Below, one piece after another: positions 30,338 through 40,368 of a stretch of DNA of 64,000 bases (positions are counted from its first letter, which is position 1; each line of letters starts with the position of its first letter). Position numbers and translations under genes: made by a program. The stretch comes from Ichthyophis bannanicus (taxonomy: Eukaryota; Chordata; Amphibia; Gymnophiona; Ichthyophiidae). Location of the stretch: contig CM066033.1 in the NCBI GenBank assembly GCA_033557465.1, positions 14,137,080-14,201,079 of the forward strand, written 5' to 3'. The notes below the pieces were generated by a model. The model searched no databases. It was given only the letters and a program-made list of their open reading frames with translations, and was not told the origin of the DNA.

Positions 30338-30892
30338 TGTCAGCATACATTTCATGCAGCTATGGACTCTGTTTAATTCAGTCTAAACTCTGACCCCCGG
30401 GTGACGTCAGTCTCTAGGACCTGGCTGCAGCCCCTCCTTGCTAAATCAAGATGGGCAGACCTTAAAGGGAGTGGCCAAAGACAATAGCAGACCTCAAGGG
30501 GAACTGCTGGAGAGGCACTATAAAGGACAGACACACTTCCTGTCTCTCTCTCTCTCTCTCTTTCATCGGACAGGTTTGGACACTACCATGAGACTCTGAT
30601 ACTCAACTCCCTTCACCCCTCCCCCTCTCTCTCTCTCTCTACCCACATGTTCTGGCCTACCATGCGGCTCTGACCCACATGTTCTGGCCTCTATCTCTCT
30701 CACACTTCACACATGCACACACACAGATTCATTGATACACACTGAAACAGCTCTGTAACAATCACTATATACCTCTGTTCAATACCTATGGATTAAGCCT
30801 ATTTGTACATAAAAACCTTTCTCCAAGCCACACCTGTTTGCTTGTCTTATTACAATACCCTCCTGCGTCTGTGAAGTGAAATGAACCCAGGA
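30338..30892 (+). promoter_or_regulatory. 3' LTR, lacking its last ~33 bp
   Basis: Collinear with 21108-21665, with about ten substitutions and a short indel in a CACATG repeat. Similarity stops after CCCAGGACC. The final segment present in the 5' LTR is absent, and the following sequence (AAGCGGAGAC) does not match the 5' flank. Confidence 0.85.
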
Positions 30893-31124
30893 CCAAGCGG
30901 AGACTAGACCAGAGATTACATATTCAGAAGATTACAAGTATGATGAATTCTTATTTTTACTTTTAGAACTTCATGTGTGGCTTTGGCATCTCCAGTCCTT
31001 GTATTGCACATCATCCAGAGGTCTTCAATTCCTCTTGATCTTTAATACTTTGGGACAGTGACAGTTTTGGACCAGATTCAGCCAGTGTTTATAATAACTT
31101 AGCAGCCACCCCAGTATAACGAAG

Positions 31125-31825
31125 ATGAGTGTTCCAAAGCAGAGCAAAACCTACCACTTTCATGATGAATGGGAAATGGACTAATTCTTCATCATGGTGA
31201 AAGTGTTGTTGTCTAATTTGTAATGCCCCAGTATCCTTGCCCAAAAAGGGTAATCTGGAACATCATTATAAGGCTCAGCATAGCAATAGGTTTGATGCTG
31301 ATTTTCTACCCAAAAGTGAAATTCGTAAGAACTTAAATCGAAATTGGCTACTCAGCCAAGGTCACATTCGGTCAATGCAAGCATAGAATCCTTCAAGGTC
31401 AGCAACCTGATTGCAAAGAAATGCAAACCTTTCACTGAAGGGGAATTTGTAAAAAGATTGTTTTCTTGAAGCAGCTTACAATCTTTTTGAAGGATTTAAA
31501 AAAAGAAAGAGATCATAGCTGCTATTCAAGATGTACAATTGTCAAGAAACGCTGTCATGTGGCGAAAAGAAAAGATGTGTGGAGACACAACTGAACAATT
31601 GTTGAGGATGTTTCAAATTGTGTTGCTTTCTCACTCCAACTGGATGAATCTACAGACATAAGAGACATAGCCCAGTTACTAGTCTTTATCCCAATGGTTT
31701 TTGAAGACTTCAGTGTTAAAGAAGAACTACTTGGAATGATTTCTTTAAAAGGGAGAACTACCAGTCAGGAAATATTCAGTTCTTTCCATTCTTTTGTGAC
31801 AAAGTGTAATCTTCCACAGCCAGGG
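31125..31825 (+). pseudogene. hAT transposase, N-terminal half (interrupted)
   Basis: The coding signal starts at ATG 31125 (MSVPKQSKTYHFHDEWEMD). Stops and frameshifts follow around a BED-type zinc finger region (GNLEHHYKAQHSNRFDADF). It resumes near the end with LDESTDIRDIAQLLVFIP, SVKEELLGMISLKGRTTSQE and FSSFHSFVTKCNLP. These are the start of the RNase H-like core, including the LDEST aspartate, of the Zaphod/ZBED5-like hAT group. The frame stops where the YR element begins and continues at 44118 in the correct register of the family. Confidence 0.8.
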
Positions 31826-32569
31826 GACCAGCATGACCGCCGCGGGTCGCTACCCCTTCCCCCCCCTCCCTTTGCCCCCCCCCTTTTTCTGTCCCGTAAT
31901 AACTACCACGAATCCGGATTTGCCACAAAAGATGTCTTTATTTCCAATTTTGTCAAACGATAAGTGGAAAGTACAGTAATGAAACTGTTGGCCACAGCAT
32001 AACTTAACAACCTCTAACATTGTAACATCCAAGATTTATATAACAGCATTATAACAATATTACATCAAAACATCATAATTCTTACTTCTCTTATCCTCAT
32101 CCTTCCCCGAGAGGCACAGCCCCCAATCTTTCAACATCTCTTCGGCCGCCCGGCAGGGATATTCTGGAACATGGTTGTTCAAGCCACTTCCCCACTGCCG
32201 TCGGTCCCCACTAACACGACCGTGGACAAGGGTGGCGTTGCAGCGGGCCCCCCCCGGCCCATCCGGGCTCCGTTACTCTTCGCCGCAGTGTCTGTATCAA
32301 CCTCTGCCCAGGGCCCGTCAAAGGCATGCGCAGAGGTACGCTGAGAAAGGTGTATGCTCGCCTCTCCGGCCGTAAAAGCGTCAGGAGGTCTTCTCGGCAC
32401 TATTGCTGCTTACCCATCTTTGTACTCTGGGGGACCCGCCAGTTCCCATGTGTCCACTCCCCCTTTTCATGTCTGGGCTGTGCGCTCTCTCCTAAGGATG
32501 GGGTCCCTATCTCCCTGCCAATCCTTCCCGGCTGCGACCCCTCGCTTGCCGGGGAGTTCCCCCTTTTTC
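31826..32569 (-). other. 3' region of YR element
   Basis: Non-coding sequence after the SGNH stop up to the hAT junction, with a pyrimidine-rich stretch (31852-31890). Frames such as 32326-32757 show no domain and overlap the hydrolase in antisense. Confidence 0.5.
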
Positions 32570-32770
32570 TTACCCCATCCTGCTGTGGCCAACCCACGTT
32601 GTTTTTTTCCATAAGCGTTCGATCGTGTCTTGTATGGCACAGAGGTATACATCCATCCCGATATCTGAGAGGTGTACCCCGTCCGCGCGATACAGTCCGT
32701 GGCAGCGCTCTTCTATCAGGTCATGGGCGATGCTGTATCCTCCGATTGAGTCCATGAACCGGGCCATCCT
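32570..32770 (-). pseudogene. SGNH/GDSL hydrolase of YR element, C-terminal half
   Basis: The minus-strand frame reads RMARFMDSIGGYSIAHDLI and then LYRADGVHLSDIGMDVYL. The ADGVHLSD segment is the D-x-x-H block carrying catalytic Asp and His of SGNH hydrolases. The N-terminal half, with the serine and Asn blocks, is at 38228-38640; the L2 insertion lies exactly between, and codon phase is conserved across the gap. Confidence 0.75.
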
Positions 32771-33985
32771 CCACACACTCCTGCCCTATCCGGGCAGTGG
32801 GAGCCTTCCCTCCACACACTCCTGCCCTATCCGGGCAGTGGGAGCCTTCCCTCCACACACTCCTGCCCAATCCGGGCAGTGGGAGCCTTCCCTCCACACA
32901 CTCCTGCCCAATCCGGGCAGTGGGAGCCTTCCCTCCACACACTCCTGCCCAATCCGGGCAGTGGGAGCCTTCCCTCCACACACTCCTGCCCAATCCGGGC
33001 AGTGGGAGCCTTCCCTCCACACACTCCTGCCCAATCTGGGCAATGGGAGCCTTCCCTCCACACACTCCTGCCCAATCCGGGCAGTGGGAGGCTCACACGC
33101 ACGCAGGCAGAACCGCATAAAAGCGGCGTCCCTACTTTGGGGAAACAGCTGAGCGCCGCTAGCCCTCCAACCGCCTTGGTGAAGCTCCTGCCCTATCCGG
33201 GCAGTGGGAGCCTTTTCTCCACACACTCCTGCCCTATCCGGGCAGTGGGGGCCTTCCCTCCACACACTCCTGCCCTATCCGGGCAGTGGGAGCCTTCCCT
33301 CCACACACTCCTGCCCAATCCGGGCAGTGGGAGCCTTCCCTCCACACACTCCTGCCCAATCCGGGCAGTGGGAGCCTTCCCTCCACACACTCCTGCCCAA
33401 TCCGGGCAGTGGGAGCCTTCCCTCCACACACTCCTGCCCAATCCGGGCAGTGGGAGTCTTCCCTCCACACACTCCTGCCCAATCCGGGCAGTGGGAGGCT
33501 CACACGCACGCAGGCAGAACCGCATAAAAGCGGCGTCCCTACTTTGGGGAAACAGCTGAGCGCCGCTAGCCCTCCAACCGCCTTGGTGAAGCTCCTGCCC
33601 TATCCGGGCAGTGGGAGCCTTTTCTCCACACACTCCTGCCCTATCCGGGCAGTGGGGGCCTTCCCTCCACACACTCCTGCCCTATCCGGGCAGTGGGAGC
33701 CTTCCCTCCACACACTCCTGCCCAATCCGGGCAGTGGGAGCCTTCCCTCCACACACTCCTGCCCAATCCGTGCAGTGGGAGCCTTCCCTCCACACACTCC
33801 TGCCCAATCCGGGCAGTGGGAGCCTTCCCTCCACACACTCCTGCCCAATCCGGGCAGTGGTAGCCTTCCCTCCACACACTCCTGCCCAATCCGGGCAGTG
33901 GGAGCCTTCCCTCCACACACTCCTGCCCAATCCGGGCAGTGGGAGGCTCACACGCACGCAGGCAGAACCCATAAAAGCGGCGTCC
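32771..33985. repeat. 41-bp minisatellite in a 407-bp higher-order array
   Basis: About two dozen copies of a 41-bp unit (CTCCACACACTCCTGCCCAA then TCCGGGCAGTGGGAGCCTTC C) each contain the inverted repeat CTGCCC...GGGCAG. Blocks of units are separated by a linker (GCTCACACGCACGCAGGCAG, then a CATAAAAGCGGCG motif) at 33091, 33498 and 33946. The first two linkers are 407 bp apart; the third is 407 plus one 41-bp unit further on. Since 41 is not divisible by three, every frame stays open, which explains the many long frames on both strands; none is a gene. It lies at the 5' end of the L2 insertion. Confidence 0.9.
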
Positions 33986-35149
33986 CTACAGGGCGTGCCC
34001 GCGCGTGGCGGGCCCGCGCCTGAGGGCCTCGCCAGAGGGCCCTTTGGCGGTGGCCCTTAGGTGGTGGAGCTTAGGCGCGATTGAAACATCACCCTCTCAA
34101 CCGCGACAAGGCTGCAAGTATCAAGAAGCCTGACTCACATGACCAAAACTCCGATAACGTCCAGAAAGCGAAAGTGCAACATTCAAATGACTGACGGCTT
34201 GAGCTCCCCAGGCCGGGTCTGAGCTCGCCGGTCCCGACCACCACGCTCCACGAGTTTCACATAGCTGGACCAAAATTTGATATCAAGAGCTTTCAACTAC
34301 AACGATATCACCCAGGTAAAACAATTACTGGACTTATCTACCTCCTGACGCAAAAGACCACTGTGCAACCCTGGCCTAACCCCCCCCAAGTAGGAGCCAA
34401 CATACAACTGTATATATAATGTGTTAAATTCCCCACTGTCACAAGCCTTGTTCCCCTCAAGCCAGCTGTTACATTGTAAACCCCTACCAACTATAAAGGC
34501 TACTACTGTTTATTTAGAGCTAAATGAAACAAAGTGTCTCTAACCAGCAAGTTGTTACATTTCAATGCAGTAACCCAATAACCTTCTTGCACTAACCTTA
34601 AGACTGAATCGCACAATACTGTATCTGTTTATACTGAGTGAGAAGTAACGATAGGACTGTATCCCTATTTTGTTTAAAGTAATAAGAAACACTGTACCCC
34701 AACCCATCTATCCCTGCTAAACTGTTGGTACCCAACAACTATCTTGCCGGCCTACACTAACCCATCTCTAGGCCAGCTGCCTTGATTACACCCCACACCG
34801 CGCCACACGAATCCAAAAACCCAAGTATTTCTGGCAGACATAAAATGGAGCCTGCTCACACTTTCCTGATTTTGTGCATGTGTATACTGACATCCTCATA
34901 TAGAACCATCCCACACTCACAATACTGCATTCCTCTACTATATACACCAATCTACCTTCTCCACCCCCCCCCCCACCATTACCCATCCTGCATCAATACA
35001 ACTTAAATCCTATCACCACCACACAAACGCCAAGCAAATTACCCCAACGACACACCCATATCAAAGGAAATAGATCACAAAAACACCCTAAAACCAAAGC
35101 AAAGAACACTATTGGATCCCAAATACAACTCACACGAACAACACACCCA

Positions 35150-36181
35150 GAACATCACACATGTAACATTATCCTTATTAATGCTAGGTCAATAAGGAAT
35201 AAAACGCATATTATCCACAACATTCTAACTGACGAACAACCAGATATCCTATGCATAACAGAAACATGGCTCACTGACTCAGACCCTGCAACAATGAACC
35301 AAATACAGAAGCCCGGATACCAACTATACAACTGCCCACGCATCAACAGAAGAGGAGGCGGAGTCCTTATAGCAGCCAAAACCAGCCTTCAACTCACAAC
35401 CACATCTACGGTCACAAATCCCGATCTTGACCTACTCAAAGTCGAGAGCATGGCATTATCCATCTGCCTAATCTATCGACCTCCCTCACCACAGCACGAA
35501 ACACTAGCCACAGCACTAGAAACCATCACATCCACACAAAGCAAAAAATTCCAAATCATCCTCGGAGATTTGAACCTAGCATCAATTCCTCCGTCCCACA
35601 CGGACTCCTTCTATGAAGCCATCGACCAATTGGGTTTCCAACAAATAGTAAGCAACCCCACACACGATAGAGGCAACATCCTAGATATGATTTTCATACC
35701 CAGAAATCCACAACAAAGCAATGAACCACCTATAATAAACATAACTCAAGTACCATGGTCAGACCACCACCAAATCAACTGTAAACTTAAACTACAGTGC
35801 CAACCCAAAAACTCAAAGGAGATGAGAATGACCAACCCCATTAGGAAATTCAGCAAACTCAACGAGGAACACCTCATAAGCACCATTGCATCCCACATAA
35901 ACCTAGATTCCACAGACCTCGACGAACTAACTAACAGATGGAACACACACATCCAAAATACATCTAACCCAACATTGAAACACACAACAAACCCACATAA
36001 GATCAACTCGGAACCCTGGTACACAGGAACTCTAATAAAATCAAAAAGGGAGCTCCGTAAAATAGAGAGAAAATGGAGACAAACCAAATCCTCCGATCTC
36101 AAAACTAAATACATGGCCCATCTCGCAAAGTACAAAGACGACGTGAACAATGAAAAAAATTACATCACACCAACATCCTAA
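35150..36181 (+). pseudogene. L2-like AP endonuclease domain
   Basis: The frame is open from about 35150 (CNIILINARSIRNK) and has its first ATG at 35294. Endonuclease blocks seen are ITETWLTDSD, a GGGVLIAAK segment, LIYRPP, IILGDLN and SDHHQINCKL. It ends at 36181, just after a run of seven A (36153-36159). From there the coding signal passes to the frame of the RT, so one frameshift separates the two halves. The enzyme nicks target DNA for target-primed reverse transcription. Confidence 0.8.
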
Positions 36182-37965
36182 ACAAGGCGATCAATCGCCC
36201 GCGAGAGTTATTTGAACTAGTCAAATCACTAACCAAAACCGACCAAAATGCCAACCTCAACAACTCCATCAAGGTCCAAACACTGGCAAACCACTACGCG
36301 ACCAAACTTACGGCCCCTAGTCCCCCACCCCCCCCACCAACACCACAAATCAGAAGTGAGAATAACACGACGCAAAACCAGTTATGGGAGCACTTCCACA
36401 AAATAGGAACCCAGCAAATCACAACCATTGTCACAAGCCTAAAAAGCACCACCTCCCCACTAGACCCCTGTCCTGCATCCTGGATCAAGGCAGTGAAACA
36501 AGACATAGCACCTCACATAGCACACATAGTTAACCTATCCCTACAACAAGGAATCATGCCCTCAGAATTAAAGAAATCAGTCATTAGACCGATCCTAAAA
36601 AACACTACACTCAACGGAGAAGACCCAGCGTCCTACCGTCCCATATCAAGTATCTCATTCCTGACAAAGATCATAGAAAAAACGGTCCTTCTACAGCTCC
36701 AAGACCATCTGACTGACAATGCTCCTCTTGATGACCAGCAATATGGCTTCAGGCAACATCATGGAGTTGAAACCCTGTTACTAGTCCTACTTAACAACCT
36801 CCTAAAGGGCCTTGAAAACAAAAAGAAAATGTACATTCTTGTATTCATTGACATCTCCGCTGCTTTTGATACAGTCAATCATGGTACCCTCATAAATAGG
36901 ATAAAATCAATAGGAATAACAGGAACACCACTAAAATGGTTCTCATCCTACATCTCAAATCGAACACAACAGGTTCAATTCAACGGAGAAAAAGCAGAAT
37001 CTTTCTCCCAAACGCAGGGAATCCCCCAAGGCTCTGCTCTCTCAGCACTTCTGTTTAACATATATATGCAGCCACTATGCAAAATTTTCTCACGACACGA
37101 AATTAATTACCACATCTATGCCGATGATATCATGCTATACTCACAACTAGACACTAAAAACCCAGACTACAACCCACTAGAGACATGTATCAGAGAGATG
37201 CAAGACTGGTTGCAACAAAGTAGTATGTCAATTAATCACAAAAAAACCGAAGTAATGTATATCTCCAAAGAACCGAATTTTGACCCACCCACATCAATAA
37301 CACTATGTAACAACACTTACCAAACAAAAAAAGAAATAAAGTATCTAGGAGTCACATTTGACTGTGACCTAAAGATGGAAAAACACCTCCGAAAGACCAA
37401 CAGAGCAGTTTTCCACAAGCTTAGAGTGCTCCAACCCATTCGGAATATTATTGATCCCCAAGACTTCAGAACAGTGGCCCAAGCACTCATCATGCCACAT
37501 TTTGACTACTGCAACGCCATCCTACAAGGTTTACCTAAAAAAACCCTAAACATATTACAAATGGCACAAAATGTAGCTGCCAGGGTCATAATGAAGAAAA
37601 ATCTAAGTGACCACATCACACCAGTGCTAATTCAATTACACTGGCTACCCATAACAGCTCGAACAAAATACAAAATACTAACAACCACCTTCAAACTCAT
37701 CCACAACTTAGCACCTTCCTTCCTCAACAACCTAGTAAGATCGCAACCTCCTACCCGAAACAGAAGAACCCACAATTCCAACATCCTTCACACTCCAACA
37801 GATATAAGATCTGCCAAAGCTAACACCAGCCACAGGGCTTTCTCATATGTGGCACCAACACTGTGGAACCAACTCCCACCAGAACTACGAGCTAGCAATG
37901 ACCTTCTAGACTTCAGAAAGAAACTCAAAACGCACATTTTCCAATCTCATTTCAACCTGAACTAA
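36163..37965 (+). CDS. L2-like reverse transcriptase domain
   Basis: The frame is open from about 36163 to 37965; any ATG inside is internal. RT blocks in order are SYRPISSISFLTKIIEKTV, GFRQHHGVETLL, VFIDISAAFDTVNH (motif A), GIPQGSALSALLFN (motif B) and YADDIMLY (motif C). The L2 C-terminal block follows (HFDYCNAILQGLPKKTLNIL, then LAPSFLNNL and RAFSYVAPTLWNQLPPELRA). It has no internal stop and all catalytic Asp residues are present. Only the single shift to the endonuclease frame breaks ORF2. Confidence 0.85.
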   Translation, partial: HHTNILNKAINRPRELFELVKSLTKTDQNANLNNSIKVQTLANHYATKLTAPSPPPPPPTPQIRSENNTTQNQLWEHFHKIGTQQITTIVTSLKSTTSPLDPCPASWIKAVKQDIAPHIAHIVNLSLQQGIMPSELKKSVIRPILKNTTLNGEDPASYRPISSISFLTKIIEKTVLLQLQDHLTDNAPLDDQQYGFRQHHGVETLLLVLLNNLLKGLENKKKMYILVFIDISAAFDTVNHGTLINRIKSIGITGTPLKWFSSYISNRTQQVQFNGEKAESFSQTQGIPQGSALSALLFNIYMQPLCKIFSRHEINYHIYADDIMLYSQLDTKNPDYNPLETCIREMQDWLQQSSMSINHKKTEVMYISKEPNFDPPTSITLCNNTYQTKKEIKYLGVTFDCDLKMEKHLRKTNRAVFHKLRVLQPIRNIIDPQDFRTVAQALIMPHFDYCNAILQGLPKKTLNILQMAQNVAARVIMKKNLSDHITPVLIQLHWLPITARTKYKILTTTFKLIHNLAPSFLNNLVRSQPPTRNRRTHNSNILHTPTDIRSAKANTSHRAFSYVAPTLWNQLPPELRASNDLLDFRKKLKTHIFQSHFNLN

Positions 37966-38227
37966 ATCCACAGATGGAGTAGCCCCTGACCACTGTGGCC
38001 AAAAAGCTTATCCTGTATATATGTATTTATGTATATATGTAAATGAACTCCCCCATAGCTAAGAAGTGTTAACTCTGTATGATGTGCTTTTCTGACAATC
38101 TGTATGTAAACAAAATTTGTACCTGCCTTGATTCGGCAGTTTCACAATAGTAATCCTACCCGCTTCTGATCGCTGGAAGGAGCGGGCTACAAATGCTTGC
38201 TAAATAAATAAAATAAAATAAATCTAT

Positions 38228-38640
38228 TCACTTTTCTTCTCGTTCTCTCTACCGCGTGGTGGGACCACTCGTCCCTCCATACACGCCGTGGTGTGATGTG
38301 GGACCATACCAGCAATGTCCCTGGAAAGGCACCGGTCAGTGCCAGCATGTCCCTTTGCATCTTCTTGGTGAGCTCGACACTGCGCGTACCCGTCAGGTCA
38401 TTGCCGCCTAGGTGCACTAAAATTGCCCATGGCTGTCCGCCCGCCCTCTTCAACTGTAAGAGGCATGGCATCAGCTGGTCCCACACCATACCACGTCGCC
38501 CCAGCCATCTCACTACCAGTTGTTCCTTCGGGAAGCCCAGATTATGCCCCTGCGGTCTTTGTCTCGTCCTCTTTTCAGCCCAATGAACAAACGAATGGCC
38601 GCAGATCCACGCCTCGTAGTGGGGATAGGCACCTGTATGG
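38228..38640 (-). pseudogene. SGNH/GDSL hydrolase of YR element, N-terminal half
   Basis: On the minus strand the frame reads WICGHSFVHWAEKRT (block I, catalytic Ser in GHS), then VRWLGRRGMVWDQL, ILVHLGGNDLTG (block III with GxND) and LVWSHITPRRVWR. It breaks off at RKVNR where the L2 tail starts. The continuation is at 32770-32570. SGNH hydrolases are esterases or lipases; in retroelements their role is unproven, with membrane or lipid interaction proposed. No break other than the LINE insertion is seen. Confidence 0.75.
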
Positions 38641-38885
38641 TGTTATTGCAAACCAACACAGCTCATCAAGATCACATTTCGGGTGCAATAATACAAAGCT
38701 ACTGGAACAGGCATACAATGGTGCGAGAAATAGGTCTAATTTACATATCTATACACAGCTGTTGGGATTTCCGTTACATAAACACACAAGCAAAGGAAAG
38801 GAAGGAAAAGAAAATTTTTTTTTTTTTTTTGTAATGTACCTTATCCTGAACCCCCCCGGGGGGGGGGGGTGGCTTACGCCCGGCA

Positions 38886-39290
38886 TCAGACCGGGCGTAT
38901 ATAAAGTTTGTATCTCTCGGAGCGCCATCTCCCGATGGTCATGATCTGCTCCCTCGTCATACCTATGTTGGCCGCCGTAGAAGCGGCCCCAATGCGGAAT
39001 GAATGAGTGCCGTAAAAGCACGCTTCCAAACCCACTGCTTCGAGAGTCAGCTTCAATACCTTCGCGAACTGGAAACGCGAGAGGGGGGTTCCGTCCGAGT
39101 GGACCAGCCAATGCGCGGCCCTTGCAGGGCGTATCTGTTTGTATTCGTTGAATGTTGCTACTGGGCAGGATGGGTCCCCCTGCAGCGGGGCCAGCACTAC
39201 CCGTGTCCCTTTTGCCTCGGTGTCAGTTTTTGACTTACGTATGTGCAGTATGAGTTTCCCCTCCTGCATGCCGACGTCGCTCTCTCTCGG
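38886..39290 (-). pseudogene. Tyrosine recombinase of YR element, catalytic C-terminal part
   Basis: The frame reads KLILHIRKSKTD (catalytic Lys region), HSFRIGAAS (H-x-x-R), IGRWRSERY and YKLYIRP with the nucleophilic Tyr. It joins the N-terminal part (39793-39197) through a frameshift in a GA dinucleotide run at about 39276-39286. A small perfect hairpin (CGCCCGG...CCGGGCG, 38878-38898) overlaps the stop codon. The recombinase would integrate the circular DNA copy. Confidence 0.85.
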
Positions 39291-39793
39291 ATCCCGCCTT
39301 CAGCTGATTCTCGGCTCGCCGAGGCTACCAGTTCGCCTATTCGGAACGCCCCGAAAAATGCCCATGAGAATGCGCATCTGAATAGCCGGGTCTCGAAGTT
39401 GTTGAAGCATACCTGACCCGTGATTGCTATCAGTCTCTGCAAAATTTCGTGTGTTATCGGGCGTCGCCAGTCTGGTGTGCGGGGCTGTTCCGGCTTCCAG
39501 CCCTTCATTACCTTGGCTATAACGAAATCTGCTCGTGGATTAGTCTTACCCATCACCTTCGTGAAAAAGGTGATTGCAGCCATGTGCGATTGTACCACCG
39601 ACTTCTTGACTCCACAGCTCTTGGAGTGTAGGATCCACTGCAGGATGGATTCCGTCGTGGGACCGACATTCTTGAGTCCGGCTCCTCTGCAGAAGGCTTG
39701 AAATTTTCCCCAGGCCGCCAGGTATTTCCGTCTCGTCCGGTCGGATAGGGAGCTCAGAACAAGCTCCCAAACCTCGGTGGACCAAGTTCCCAT
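39197..39793 (-). pseudogene. Tyrosine recombinase of YR element, N-terminal and first catalytic part
   Basis: It starts MGTWSTEVWELVLSSLSDRT and continues through a SAM-like core-binding domain (KYLAAWGKFQAFCRGAGL). It reaches the first catalytic arginine in AFFGAFRIGELV, and then the frame is lost in a GA repeat, ending out of frame at 39197. It overlaps the end of the RNase H frame by 40 bp, so recombinase may be translated by frameshifting or re-initiation. Confidence 0.82.
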
Positions 39794-40368
39794 ATCTGCG
39801 GCGGTATAGCCGTTTTGTCGAGATCGGCCCTGGGCGCGAGCGATCGGAAGAGTGGGATCTTGAAACGAGAGAGAGCATCGGCAATGTTATTATGCTGCCC
39901 GGGGATATGTTCAGCCCTGATATTTAGGTTATGTTTTAGGCATATCATCACTATGTGCCTAAGGAGTGCTACCACCCCTAGAGTCTGGGCCCGCATCCCG
40001 TTCACGGCATACACAACCGCTGTGTTGTCGGTATGAAATATGATGGCCTTGTTTTCTAGCTGAGGGGCCCAGATGTATAGGGCCACCGTTATGGGGAATA
40101 GCTCCAGGAAGGTAATATCCTTAGTGATACCCTCGGCCTGCCACTCGGGCGGCCACTCCTCTGAGCACCAGGCGCCTTGGAAGTGGATTCCGAAGCCGCT
40201 CCCTCCCGCAGCGTCAGTGAAGAGATCTAGGGACTCACTCGTCACCGGTAGCTCTTGCCAGAATGCTAGGCCATTAAAGGATTGCAAGAAGAGCTCCCAC
40301 ATGCGCAGATCTTCCCGCATGCCTTTTGTAATGCGAATCTTGTGGTGTTTTTTTTTTGACTCCCCTCG
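39754..40368 (-). CDS. RNase H domain of YR element
   Basis: The first ATG is at 40320, but the frame is open back to the A run near 40350-40365. RNase H marks are LFTDAAGGSGFG (Asp), LELFPITVAL (Glu), HTDNTAVVYAVNG (Asp) and NIADALSRF (Asp). It follows RT in the +1 frame; the RT frame ends at 40274. The switch coincides with a run of ten A on the coding strand after GV codons. Confidence 0.85.
   Translation of the reverse strand, partial: RGESKKKHHKIRITKGMREDLRMWELFLQSFNGLAFWQELPVTSESLDLFTDAAGGSGFGIHFQGAWCSEEWPPEWQAEGITKDITFLELFPITVALYIWAPQLENKAIIFHTDNTAVVYAVNGMRAQTLGVVALLRHIVMICLKHNLNIRAEHIPGQHNNIADALSRFKIPLFRSLAPRADLDKTAIPPQIWELGPPRFGSLF

Larger units (their letters stand above)
21108..30892 (+). 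mobile_element. Endogenous retrovirus, gamma/epsilon-like, LTR-gag-pol-env-LTR
   Basis: The 9.8-kb provirus has paired LTRs, a tRNA-Pro-like primer binding site, an open gag, an in-frame stop between gag and pro-pol, pol with protease, RT, RNase H and integrase, env and a polypurine tract. The same-frame UAG between gag and pol and the PBS type point to gamma- or epsilonretroviruses. LTRs differ at roughly ten positions plus one short indel by eye over about 555 bp, so the insertion is fairly young. Pol has two frameshifts and env several, so this copy is defective. The 3' LTR lacks its last ~33 bp and no TSD is visible. Confidence 0.9.
33986..38222 (+). mobile_element. L2-like LINE inserted in the SGNH gene
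   Basis: A GC-rich segment (33986-34080) follows the repeat array, then AT-rich 5' sequence, an endonuclease frame, an RT frame and a 3' UTR ending in an (AAATA)n-type tail at 38201-38222. Hairpin-like sequence precedes the tail (CTTCTGATCGCTGGAAGGAG), typical of L2 and related LINEs. The protein pattern (HFDYCNAILQGLP, LHWLPITARTKYKIL, LWNQLPPELR) is that of the L2 clade. One frameshift separates endonuclease from RT. No clear TSD is visible. Confidence 0.8.

Noticed and set aside
32771..33985. CRISPR-like regular repeats
   Set aside because: Units are directly tandem without unique spacers and the DNA is vertebrate; it is a minisatellite.
32625..34060. Many long frames on both strands (up to 245 residues) with repeated Pro/Ser/Gly-rich peptides
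   Set aside because: They are translations of the 41-bp repeat; a unit not divisible by three keeps all frames open. No start context, domain or codon bias supports a gene.
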